The notes under the pieces were generated by a model. That model worked only from the letters and a program-made list of their open reading frames with translations, searched no databases and was not told the origin of the DNA. A stretch of DNA of 64,000 bases, from NCBI RefSeq assembly GCF_031755915.1, contig NC_083383.1, forward strand, positions 28,519,501-28,583,500, in the 5' to 3' direction. The position numbers were made by a program, and so were the translations under genes. The DNA comes from Ziziphus jujuba. Lineage: Eukaryota; Streptophyta; Magnoliopsida; Rosales; Rhamnaceae. Below, in pieces: positions 10,738-22,032 of this stretch. Each line of letters opens with the position of its first letter. Within the stretch, counting starts at the first letter, position 1.

Positions 10738-11999
10738 GGTGCGTTTGGTACACAGGATAGGTTCAGAACGGTCAGAATAGAATAGTATAGTTTTATGTTT
10801 GGCATAACTCCGGATTGAATGGTGGGCTAGTTCTTCTATGTTTGGTGCAGGATTGTGGACTATTTTATAATTCTTTACTTTTTTAAATAAAAAATTTAAA
10901 AATTATATTTATAATTACAATAAAAAATGTTATATTAATTAAAGTTGTAAATTTATACATTTATATTTACATTCAAAGTTTTAATATTTTTTAACACCCA
11001 CAAATTATATTAATATATAATTTTAAAATTAAATTATAACATAGTATTTCATAAATAATAAGTAACTAAAAATTAAAAAAAAATTAATGATATTTATAAC
11101 TACAATTATAAATATTACATAGCAATACTCTTCTTGTTTTTGGTAAAACGGAAAAACACATTTTTATTTTATTTTAAATATATTTATAGACATATGTGGA
11201 ACTCAATGGTGCAAACTCATACATACATACATATATATATATATATATGCAACTTGGAAAAACCCAATGATGATATTGTTCAGGAGGTTTTATTAATTTT
11301 TTTTTAAAAAAAAAAAGAAGATGAAAATAAAACTTAGCAAGAATTATTGTTCAAAGTAAACTGACTTCATAGATGTACAAATAATAATATATGTAATTGT
11401 TGTATAGTTTTTGGTAAATGTAATTGTTGCATAGTTACAAGAGTGAATATTGAACAAATTATATAATTTGACATAATTACAAATTTAACAAAATATAAGA
11501 CGTCAGCTATTTGAAACTTTAAAACAATATTCATACTCTGCTTTCCAATGAGTTCAATTTGGTTTGTAACATGTAAATTTACATTGAAAATATAAAAAAA
11601 CTAGTAAATTTATATATTTTATGCCTCTCTGTTTCATCCCTCTCTATTTCATCCCTCTCTACTTCACTTGACATGTTCACGTAACTTTGGTGACAAGAGG
11701 CAACTGGATCAGCTTGCTAACTAGCTGAACTTGTTGACACATTCCCCTTAGGTAGCTTCATATTTAGCATGCACCACTGTTCTTTCATGTAGCCATTGCT
11801 CTCAGAACCAGGAAGATCATCTTAAGTTATATGACAATAGGTATAAAGTGATACTATGACATTACCTACATTACTTTCATTTACAGTATGTCCATGTTTT
11901 TTAGTGTCAATTGCATCAATAATATTAGTGTTTCCCTTGAGAGAAGGAAAATGAAAGGGCAAGAAAGTTTGCATCTTCCTTTATCACTGCCAACTTCTT

Positions 12000-12430
12000 A
12001 TCACTTTCAATCATATCTGAAAGAGACAGGACACTTACAGGCAGTGAAGCAAATGTTGTCAACACTGGCGAAAAGTTGCCGATACTGTCGGTTGTCAACC
12101 ACCTCCGACACGGAAAGGAGGGGGGAAGAGTTTCTGTTATGGGTGCCGTCAGAATGTCACTGGATTCGATGGGTTTTGCCTGGAAACGCAGGAGTTGGTC
12201 GGGATTTCATTTTTTGGGTGGATATGGTGGAAAAGTCGGCGAGAAGTCGCTGGGTTTCGGTAGATTTTTCAGGGGGATGTCGGCAGCTGTGATTCTGAGA
12301 TCTGATATGTTATGAATTTGTTTCCCTGGTTGGGTTGGTTGTGATCTGGCAGAGAAGAGAGGGAGGAAGAAGACGAAGGGAAGAGAGGAAGAAGAAGAAA
12401 GGATAAGAAATCTTTCTTCCACGTGGGGGG
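12000..12430. other. GC-richer block of unknown origin
   Basis: This stretch is clearly richer in G than its surroundings on the + strand (runs such as GGAGGGGGGAAGAG) and has overlapping open frames on both strands, none recognised. It lies inside the possible TIR element and may be another captured 5' region. Confidence 0.35.
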
Positions 12431-12941
12431 GAAGGAAAGAGAAAGAAAAAAAGAAAAAAAATATGATAATATTTTATAATAAAATAATAATATGATAATA
12501 TTATATTATATAAAGGATAATACAAGATTTTTTTTATATGTAGTATTTTAATATACATCTCTTTATTTTTTTATTTTTTTTATCTTAGTGTTTAATTTAA
12601 TTTTATTTATTTATTTTAATAAATTTGATTTTATCTATTTAAAAATAAATAAATAACATTATTAGTTTTTTTTGTTATATAATATATAAGATTTTAGTAT
12701 ATATGCTTAATTGGATGAGTATTTTATTATATTTTATTATTCTTGTATTCTAATTATTGAATTTTTATATTATTTTATTATATTAATTATTTTATATCTC
12801 AAAATTTGTATTCTAAATTAAAAATTTACAGTTTCCGTAACCTTATCGATATTTCCATCGATATTGGCATTTCCATTGATATTTCTGTAAATTCATACCT
12901 TTAATATTTTCATCGACATCGATATTTTTTTCACTGCTTAC

Positions 12942-13092
12942 AGGAATATCCCAATACAGCAAAATTGTCTGGCACACCTCCAAGTATAAATCTGCATCTT
13001 GTAAAGAGGAAAAAAGCACTTGCAGAACTTTTGGCATGTCATTCTGTTTGTAATACCTAAGACATGGTTCTGCAATGGTAGAATCCTTAATC
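12942..13092 (-). pseudogene. Splice-bounded exon fragment of an unrecognised gene
   Basis: On the minus strand, TTATTGCAG is followed by a 151-bp block open in one frame and ended by GTAAGC. It reads IKDSTIAEPCLRYYKQND, then PKVLQVLFSSLQDADLYLEV, then TILLYWDIP (positions about 13091-12942). The clean acceptor, donor and amino-acid composition argue for a real exon from a host gene. I do not recognise the family. It lies next to a PORR fragment on the same strand, but nothing shows that both came from one gene. Confidence 0.5.
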
Positions 13093-13149
13093 CTGCAATA
13101 ATAATATTAAGAGAAAAGATTACATACATGCAGATAAACTGCTTAGTTG

Positions 13150-13535
13150 GATCCCAACAAGTTAGGAGACAACTTTGATCCATCCGAAGATGGCAAAACC
13201 AATGAAAGCGTGTTCAATAGGTTCAGTTTCCTCGTCTCATCTTCATCCAAATCCAAATCCTTATCATGTTTCATTGAAAATTTAAAAGCCCTCTTGGCCA
13301 TTTCCTCATCAACCATGAATTCCTCTCAAGAGAACTAATAGCAAGCTTCGGATCCCAATCCACCAATTCAAGCACCATCCTCCCATCACCATCAACCACA
13401 ATCCAAAATCCAGTTGGGTATTTTACAACTTGATCCCTTAAATCATCGGGAATACCAAACAACAACCAGCAATGATGAATCTTCCTCAACAGAATCTGCT
13501 TCTTAGAAGACATCATTAGCAATTTCCAAGAAAAT
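13150..13535 (-). pseudogene. PORR-domain (plant organelle RNA recognition) gene fragment, frameshifted
   Basis: The minus strand reads LLMMSSKKQILLRKIHHCWL, then LFGIPDDLRDQVVKYPTGFW, then LELVDWDPKLAISSLER (about 13520-13330). This is the pattern of PORR proteins (WTF1, RPD1 and relatives), which bind group II introns in chloroplasts or mitochondria. After LER the frame shifts by one base near 13330, and the match goes on in another frame: FMVDEEMAKRAFKFSMK to about 13152. Only part of the domain is present, and a 5'-leader-like stretch plus a first-exon-like piece ending SSICRIVK before a GT donor lies upstream (13688-14160). It is a broken partial copy, probably carried by a transposon. 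Confidence 0.7.
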
Positions 13536-13687
13536 GTGAATGATTTATCTTGAGAAAATTCAAAACAGACCAAATTATTCGCATAAACTTAAAACCCATT
13601 GCAATTCCAAGTAACTCAACATAAAAAGCATCGCAGATATTCAAATTCCACATATAAAATAAAATAAAATAGCGAAAATGGATTACC

Positions 13688-14160
13688 TTTACAATTCTGC
13701 AAATTGAGGACTTGAACCTAAACCCATCAGCAATAACAGAGAGATAAGAATCCACGACGCCGGGATAGAAAGACCAAGAAACCGACTGAGGGAGATCTAA
13801 TTCCTGAATGCAAGATAACCTAGCGGCCATTCTGCGAAGTATGTGATGCCCTGGGCGTGCAAAGAGCTTCTTCCTTTTGATGCTTTGCAAATAGAAGGAG
13901 AAGAAATGTCAAGAAATGGAAGGAATAAGAAGAATAATTTAAAGAAACGACTAGAATAGATACAGAGATGCAGAGATGGAGGGCAGAGTAAGAACCATAC
14001 TCACTGGCTATGTTTGTTTCTTGGAGAGATGCAGACGTTCGGCGAGAGAGACAATCGTTCACCTTATCCAGAGAGCTCCATCAATTTTCCACCGCGTTCC
14101 AACGATCTGCTTCTGCGAGAGAACACTAGTGAGAGAGAGTAGGGCTTCGTTTAAGTTTTA
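13688..14160 (-). other. Promoter/5'-leader and first-exon-like segment upstream of the PORR fragment
   Basis: On the minus strand a CT-rich leader (CTCTCTCTCAC at about 14138) leads to an ATG near 13830 and an open frame MAARLSCIQELDLPQS... ending at a GT donor at about 13688. This looks like a gene start, but the peptide is not recognised and need not belong to the PORR gene. Confidence 0.35.
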
Positions 14161-14328
14161 GACAAAAGTGACCTGGGGGGAGACGAGTTAGATGAGTCCC
14201 AATCAATTGGGATTAAAACACTAATTAGGATAAGTTGTCCCAATATCAAATTGTAAAACGAAACATCAAACTGGGACACAATCCAGTCCAATCCTAGCCA
14301 ATACCGCTTACCAAACCCACCCATAAGG

Positions 14329-15430
14329 CGCAAGTTAAACCCAACCCTCTCTTGGGTTTGTATAATGCAGCTTGAGATGTATAAAAAGGTGGGGTCCACA
14401 AACTATGGTATAAATTGAGGCATGTGCTTTTACCTCCAAACATCTGATAGCACTAGTAATACAATGCCAGGAGAGTTAACACAAGGTACCAAATGTGCAC
14501 TATGAATCAATATCCTGTCCTAAGCTAATTCAAATCGGTGACACAAACATATTTTAAAGAACTAAATCAAAGTATCCATAATTGTATAGCAATGGTTTAG
14601 ATCATTTGATAATAAGTTCTATTTACCATGGATAATATTTTCAAAAAATTAAGTAACAAAGGTTTATTATTTTATAAAATGCATAAATCCAATTAATAGT
14701 TGCTTTAATCAAATCTTAATAAAAATTTATGTAAAAATGAATTTAATTTCTAAGAGAAAAGAAATAAAAATTTCTTAGCAAATAACTGACTCATTAAAAT
14801 TGAAAAAATAAACAAAATATGAAAGAGAAAAAGCTCTTGAATAATAGATTATTATTCAAAATATCACTGCTAGAAATTATCACATCGAAACTTAAAGTAA
14901 TGTTGACAATTTTAATTAAATAAGTTAAGATTTAAAACTTATTTAATTAGAATTTGTTAGCTATATTTTTAATTCAAACTAAAAATAAATGAAATATCCA
15001 ATTAAATAAAATAAGAATACACATAGAATGGCAATATTAATTGTTAATTGCTAGAAATATTATATTGAGTGGATTGTGGGATTATATATATATATATATA
15101 TATTTAATAGACATATGAACCATGTGATAAAAAAAAAAAAAAAGAAGGATTTTGTGCCATATCTAATTAACAAAAGTAATTCAATACATAGAGATTTCTT
15201 TTTTTTAAAATTATAAAATTACATATATTTTTATTTAATGTATTAATGCATGTATTTTATAATTTTTCGAATTTGTTATGTTTGAAAATAAGAGAATTAT
15301 AATTAGTAATATTTAGTCAAGTTAACAACGATGATGAGGTCTTACAAGCGAGGCAAAATGGCTAGCAGTGTAGACCTTTCACAACCAAACGATACTAAAA
15401 AAATATCACAGGGAACTACAAAGTGCTCTT
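14329..15430. other. AT-rich intergenic DNA, no gene seen
   Basis: No conserved frame. Contains a short (TA)n tract near 15084-15103 and an A-run near 15128. Confidence 0.5.
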
Positions 15431-15439
15431 TTATTGTAT

Positions 15440-16029
15440 GATGAGAGCAGCGAAAGAAAGTTTGCTCAGCCTAAGGACAAAAAAAGGATGCTTAATTAGC
15501 CATCATGAAACACTCTTTTCGTCAATATTGAAATGATAGTCAATTGTAACTTTTTGAAAACTATTACAAAATACTTTGTTTTTAATATTCTACAATAGTA
15601 GCACTAATATTAATATTTTGTAAAATGCAATATATAATAGAAAATAGTTTAGATATTACATACTTTTCTATTAAATCTTGCAATTATCTTAGAAAAGCAT
15701 CAATGGTGTTAAGATATTCTCATTTACGATGCAAATACTTTGTGTTTTCATTGCTCATTTTATTTTTGCTTAGTAAAAGAATGTCTTATTTTCTACAAAA
15801 AAATAAATCATCCTTCATAAAATGTTTTATACGATTGTTCTATTCAAATAGACTTCCTTCTTCCTATTAATATAAAATTGAAAAGATGATTAATAGATAG
15901 ATACTTTTCAAATTATTGTACCATAGCAATCATAACATCATTTTAATTAGAAATATTCCAAACAAAAAGTGAACTATTAGATACTCAAATTTCATATTAA
16001 ACCATGTGTGATGCACGGCCACATCTAGT
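15440..16029 (+). mobile_element. 3' end of a second, related Helitron
   Basis: The segment around 15590-15740 matches 8690-8830 of the first Helitron (shared ACACTAATATTA, TTCTATTAAATCTTGCAAT, TATCTTAG). Just upstream, 15440-15500 reads SERKFAQPKDKKRMLN and a stop, which aligns with the end of the first Helitron's RPA-like protein (GRKQFAKLKDNV and a stop). The element ends with a GTG-TGAT-GCAC hairpin and CTAGT at 16025-16029, followed by T as expected at a Helitron insertion site. The 5' end was not found. Confidence 0.75.
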
Positions 16030-17526
16030 TCTCACTATAAACGTTATCAAGGTAAATAAATATAAAAAAATAAAATAACAAAATTGGCCCCAAATGCATT
16101 CACGTACTAATTGATAAACATTGTAGAAACTATAAAAATTAGAAACAAGGTGAAAAATAAAAAGGGTAAAAGCTTCCATCTTGCAAACCAATGAAAAAAC
16201 AAAAGAAAACAAAAATCCACTGGTACTTTAACCTTAGTACAGCAAAAGGTTAGCTTCATTAAACCTCAATCACAAAACCATAAAAAAAAAAAAAAATTAA
16301 TTTCATACATTAAATTTTCCAGCAATTTTTCAGACGATTTTCTTAGAATGCAAACAAAGAAATCCATGAAAACACAATTCATAGACTTCAGCTTTTTTGA
16401 GTAAAATCAAATAATGAAGCCATTTTTGTTGCAGAAAAAATTTTAAACACTTTTCCCATGAAAAGACGTAGAAGTATATTTGATATATTATACGATGAAT
16501 GAAAAAGGAAAAAAGCTTTGGGACCTGAATTAGAGAACCGAGGCTCAAGCTCAAGAGAGATCATCTGCTAAGACTATGTGTGACCGAAAACCCTAAAAAA
16601 AAAATTTACTTTTAAGCAGATAGAACATGGATGGTTTGGGATAAAATATATAAGAAAAAAGGCTTAAAATGAAAACATGGACGACCCAAATGCTTTCATT
16701 TCTACAACTGGACGGTTGAGATTAAGTGTGTGGATTAAAATGACTAATCGAATCGTGTAAAGTCATTTGAAGGTGACAATTTAAGAGTTTCTATATAAAT
16801 AATTTTTTTTTTCACAATTATGCTTATCATAAAATAAAATAAAATAAAAATAACAAATAAATTTCATTTGTTTTTTTCATTAAAAAAATAAATATCATAT
16901 TTCCATCAAATAATTTAAATGATATTTATTTTTTTGTTTAATGATAAATTGGAGTGTAAAAATATTTTTTAATAATAAATTGGCATGATAGAGAAAATTA
17001 TAAATTAGATTGACAAATTATAAATAAAAATTATAGCAAACAACTATTCCTAATTTCGTGGGAAAACAAGAAATAAAGAAGAGTTTAGTGTCCTTTAATA
17101 AATAATGTTACAAGTATTATTTAATCTACTAACTTATTTATTAAAAATATACATTTTACTATTTAATTAAAAAACATTTATTTCACTCATATATTTATAC
17201 ATTTTATTAATATATTATCTAATTAAACAATGATATACATATTTTGATAAACGAGTTGTTAAACTAAATAAAACTTGCAACATTACTCATTCTTTAATTC
17301 AATTCCAATTTAAAATTTATTTTTTGAAATTATCCTTACCTCCGATAAAAAGCTCAATATATGACACGAAAGGCAAAATCGAAAAAACAAAACTTAATTT
17401 TAATTTTAATAAAATATTTCCATTTTCATACCCCATAAAAAAGTATATCTCTTTGAATGAATTTTTTTTTTCTGGATTAAAATTAACATTGATTTCTATT
17501 GTGCATCCAGCACTAATGTTATTTGT
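16030..17526. other. Intergenic; 5'-leader-like block on the minus strand
   Basis: No coding region recognised. Around 16530-16600, read on the minus strand, there is a leader-like stretch and a telo-box-like AAACCCTAA (on + at 16589). Otherwise AT-rich. Confidence 0.4.
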
Positions 17527-17555
17527 ACTAGTATTGTTCCCGTGCGATGCATGGT
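17527..17555 (-). other. Helitron-like 3' terminus on the minus strand
   Basis: Read on the minus strand the sequence is GCATCGCAC, a GGGAACAATA spacer, then CTAGT (17531-17527). This is the same hairpin-plus-CTAGT layout as the ends at 9442 and 16029. The element would extend to higher coordinates; its 5' end and any coding part were not found. Confidence 0.5.
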
Positions 17556-17559
17556 ATGT

Positions 17560-19430
17560 ATAACTATAATAGATAATTTTGAAAATTAATTATATTTAAA
17601 TCGAATCAAATTAATTAACTATCTAATTTTTACTATAACAAATTTTTATGATATTGAAATGTCATTTATTGCGCATCTATATATGTATATGTATTAATGT
17701 ATAGAATCTAATTATTAATTATCATATACAAAATCTTTTTATTTTCCAATAAAATAAATATAATAAACTAACAAAGATAATAATAAAGGGATTATAAATT
17801 TATTTTAATATTTGTTATTCTGGCTATCTTTTTTATTATTATTTGTAAATAATTAATTTTTCTATATTAAATCCTTATAATATAATTTAATTATCTTTAT
17901 TATTATTATAATAATTATTTTATTATTACTATAATAATTATTATTATTATTTATTTTTTACTTTGTAAGGTAATTTAATTGTTACATATATTTTTTCTTA
18001 TAAGATAATTTATTATTTTACAATTAAATAAATATGACAAATGAATAAATATATTAATATATAAATTATACAAATTAGAAGATCTATTTTGTTATTAATT
18101 ATTGTACATAAAATCTTATTATCTACCAATAAAATAAATATAACAAAACAATAAAAATATTAATATATAGATTATTATTTTCTAAAATATTTTTTATTAT
18201 AATTATCTTTTTAGACATATTTTGATTATAAAATGAAGGAAATCCATTTGAAAAAACCACCTATTATCACTGTATAAAAGATAAACTTGATAGAACTAAA
18301 AATATAAGCTTTTACAAAAATATAAAAGTTTTAAAATGGAAGTGAGAGAGTAATTTAAGAATTAGATTAAAATGGCAAAGTTATTAATGATTTAGGTTGC
18401 ATATAAAATGTGTCGAGTATGGTTCATAGAGATTACTACTTACTATTATACTACCTAGTGCCTACTACTGCCCATTGTTGTGCCCGTTGCCCTGACTACT
18501 TGATGATACCATCATTTCTATAAACATTATGATAATACGTGTTATTGACTATTCTACTTTTATATATTACGTAGATTCTAATTTATAAATCTAATTTAAA
18601 TCTAAAAAAAAATGTTTAAAATTAATTTCAAACGAACTTACTAACAACTAAAAATGCTTCTTATTTATTTTTCTTTTCTATTTTTTAATAACAACTACAA
18701 TTGGTTTAATTTATGTCATTAGGTATATGAGCTTGTAGTGTGCTTCCATCTTTTTCTACCAAAACTAAAATGGAAAAGAAGTAAAAGAGAGGAAAAAGAA
18801 GAAGAAGAAGAAGAAGGAGATATATATCATTATTACTTTATAAGATTATAAAAATCATCTTATAAATTTAAAAAAATTATTTTAGTATTTTTTTTTCTCT
18901 AATTAGATATTTAATCTTTTTCTAACAACTCCAAGTCTCCAATTAAACATTTTTTTTTTTTTGGAAATAAGTCTCTAATTAAACATTTAAAAATTATTTT
19001 AAAAAACAATAATAAAATAGTTAGACTATTTTTCCAAATTACCCTAATTTTAAACACATAATCACTTTCCTACCCTTCAGGCTTCAATTGAGACGTAAGG
19101 AGGAGACACACACTAACATTCCTTTTAGCAATTCCTTGAGAAGAAGAAAACAAAAAAATAATAATAATAATAATGAAAAAATAAATCCAAAACAAAAATT
19201 GTAAAACCAATCAATTTTTTCCATCAGCTGGCTGGTTTCAATTGAAGCCCTGAAAAACATTTTTTCTCATTTAGCTCTTGGTTTTCTCATATAGTTCTTG
19301 GTTTTCAAAAATCAGTAAAAACAAAAAAACTTTAATAACTAAAATAGTAATATAAAAGAATAAAAACCATTAAGATATTGAACATCGAAATTTTAAATAA
19401 CCGGAATGTGACACTTAGTAATTTATAACC
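17560..19430. other. AT-rich intergenic DNA, no gene seen
   Basis: Long runs of A/T and TTA/TAA triplet repeats (17890-17960), plus a GAA-repeat near 18797-18816. No coding region. Confidence 0.5.
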
Positions 19431-19439
19431 AAATGTATT

Positions 19440-20630
19440 TAACTTATTTGGTAAATAAAATAAAATCAAATAATTTGTTTTGAATATAGACTCACTTTGC
19501 CATGTTTAAAATTCTACTTTAAAAAGGATATCTCAAATTTTTAATTGATAAAATAAAATTATATTATTTATGAAATTTTTTTTGTGTCCAAATAAGGAAA
19601 TATGTTTATTAATTTCCATATAATCACATTTGTATATATAAAAATATTTAAAATACATTTGATTAAGGGAACCATACATATGCAAATGCACTTTATGGCA
19701 TATATAATATTATAATAATAAAATATATATTTTTGAATACAACAAATAGGAGTAAAAATATCATATTCTTTCAATCAATTCTTTCAATTCACATCCAATT
19801 ATATATATAGAAATACTCTATATCATATATATGTATAATGGTTATATTAATAGATTTTATATATTTTTGGATACAATTATAAAAGGTAAAAAAATCTCAT
19901 GCTTTAAATAGCTATTCAATTTGGTGTTGAGTAATATTTTAAAAGGATCATAAATAATAATAATAATAAATTATTTTTTTTCCTTGATAATTTTGGAGAA
20001 AATTTAAAAAAACGTTACGATAACATTGATTCTTCTTCTTTTATATATTATATATTATATATATAATATAATATTATATTATATAATATTATAATAATAA
20101 GAATAAAAATATATATAATTTAAAAAAGGTAATACTTGTATTATTGGATAATGATATTCAAGATCTTCCCCATTGGTCAGATTAAAGAATAACCGTATGC
20201 GCCACGTGTGAGTATACGCTTCTTCTAAATTCCTTCCGAAAGCACATTATTTATTTTTATTTTATTCATAATTTATTTATTATTTTACCTTTTATATTTA
20301 TATACAAATATATATAAAATCAATTTTTAATATAACGATAAAACAATTGATAAAATGATATATGGTAATAATTTTGAAATAAATTTAAAATAAACAAAAT
20401 ATTTTATTTACCAAATAAATCAAATATGTCAAATGTATTTATATATATATAGTTTCCTTAATTAAATATATTTTAAATATTTTTATATATACAAATATAG
20501 TTACATAAAAATTAACAAAGATATATTTTATTTGGATATAAAAATATAATATCATAAATAATAATTATTAAATATAACAAAATAAGATTTATTTTCAAAA
20601 TAAGTTATTTGATTTTATTTTATACCAATT
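19440..20630. repeat. Large imperfect inverted repeat upstream of the O-fucosyltransferase gene
   Basis: The reverse complement of about 19440-19672 aligns with about 20452-20630: both contain CTTAATNAAATNTATTTTAAA, TTTTTATATATACAAAT, a TTATTTGGA block, TCATAAATAAT and TTATTTGATTTTATTTTAT in the same order. The arms are about 200 bp with indels and the spacer about 780 bp, which includes self-complementary AT runs (20040-20100). It may be a fold-back element or two oppositely inserted copies of one repeat. Confidence 0.65.
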
Positions 20631-21250
20631 AATATATATTTTTATTATTATATTAAATAGACAGTAAGAAAGACCAGATTTTAATCATGTTGTTTTTAAG
20701 AAAGAGTAATTATTTTCTTTATTTTCGGAAGAAAAAATATAAACTATTTTCATTCATCCACTATTCTTCACCGCAGGCACTCCGCAACTTGTGGATCCTA
20801 TAAAAATATTGTTATTAATTAATTTTTTAATATTATTTAAATTAATAAAAACTATATAAAACTAATTTTGCTTTTTTTAAAGGAAAAAAAAAACATGTGA
20901 ATGGAGGAATTGGAATGAGTATACTATTTGATAAAACAGTAAACTTTAGCATTAAATTGTCCTTGAAACTTATATCAAAAGCGATCGAATTCGACAAAAG
21001 CTTGAGTAATTTTTTTTTTCTTTAAAATAACTAATTTACCAAAATTTATTAATCTCATAAAACAATTTTTCTCTTAACCATTTCTTAAATTTTTTTAAGC
21101 CAAACAAACACATTTTCAATGTAAAAAAATGATAATTGATATATACATACATATAATAACAGCTCATATCTAACCAATAAATTGGTAAGGAATTTAGATA
21201 TCTATAATTTTTTTATAAGAAAAATGTTGATGTTGATATTTTTTTATATT

Positions 21251-21289
<39 letters not shown>

Positions 21290-21438
21290 GGACATCTAAT
21301 TCAAGTGGTCGTAGACAAATTAAAGAAAAAGACAAATGTAAGTGGGGTGAGTGAGAGTGAGAGAGGATCTATCCAGTTTGGCATTTGGAAATGTATGAAA
21401 AATTCGAAATCTCACACTCTCCGCACGTGATCCCCTTT

Positions 21439-22032
21439 ATTACTCTCTCTCTCTCTCTTTTTACCCATCACCACCCACCCACCCACTCACTGATCCATCC
21501 ATCCATTATCGCTCTCTCTCTTCCATCAACCAACCATCGCACTTTCTTTTCTTCTTTCTTTCTTTCTTTCTTTCTCGCCTTTTGTTTTTTTATATCTCTT
21601 TTCTCACTTTCATTTTCTCTCTGCATGTCCTTCCCGTTTGTTTCTCGAGAAAAAAAAAAAAAATCTTTTTTCTTTTCCCTTTCTCGAGAACACACACTGA
21701 CAGCCAATTCAACATACATATTTCAAAAAAAGAAAAAAGTGAAGTCATTGAGGAATCTAGAAAAAAAAAAAAAAAAAGACCGACTTTTAATTTTTTCTCT
21801 TATCTTTTTTACTGTAATAATACTGTTAGAGAGTAAAGTGTTTCTATATTTCTGTTTTAGTATTTGTAGTTTGTGAATGTAGGCTGAAGGAAGAGGTTTT
21901 GAGAATGTAGATGTTTTCGTTCTCCGAGCTCTTTCTCAGATCTTCGGCTTTTTTCTAGGGATTTTTTTTTTTTTTTAGTTTTTTTAATAGAACCCTAGCT
22001 CTAGGTCGTCTAGCTCCTCTTTTACATTAACA
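21439..22032 (+). promoter_or_regulatory. Probable 5' leader of the O-fucosyltransferase gene
   Basis: About 590 bp directly before the ATG are strongly pyrimidine-rich (TCTCTCTCTC at 21444-21456, TTTCTTTCTTTC near 21555), changing to GAACCCTAGCTCTAGG shortly before the start codon. CT-rich leaders are common for plant housekeeping genes. No clear TATA box was fixed; a (TA)n tract lies at 21257-21280. The open frames inside are low-complexity. Confidence 0.5.

Larger units (their letters stand above)
10738..14328. mobile_element. Possible TIR DNA transposon carrying chimeric gene fragments
   Basis: The left end begins GGGTGCGTTTGGTA (10738) and the right end finishes with TTACCAAACCCACCC (about 14314-14328), which is its reverse complement with one mismatch. 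GGGTGCGTTTGGT-type ends are common in plant PIF/Harbinger- and hAT-type elements. ATA flanks both sides, which could be a 3-bp target duplication, but this is weak. Sub-terminal sequences of the two ends are only loosely alike, so the ends may belong to two different elements. Between them are three minus-strand gene-like fragments (12942-13092, 13150-13535, and a first-exon-like piece near 13688-13840). No transposase was seen. If real, this would be a Pack-type element. Confidence 0.4.

Noticed and set aside
21385..21876. 163-codon open frame before the O-fucosyltransferase ATG
   Set aside because: Low-complexity Phe/Ser/Lys translation of CT-rich and A-rich leader DNA with no conserved motif.
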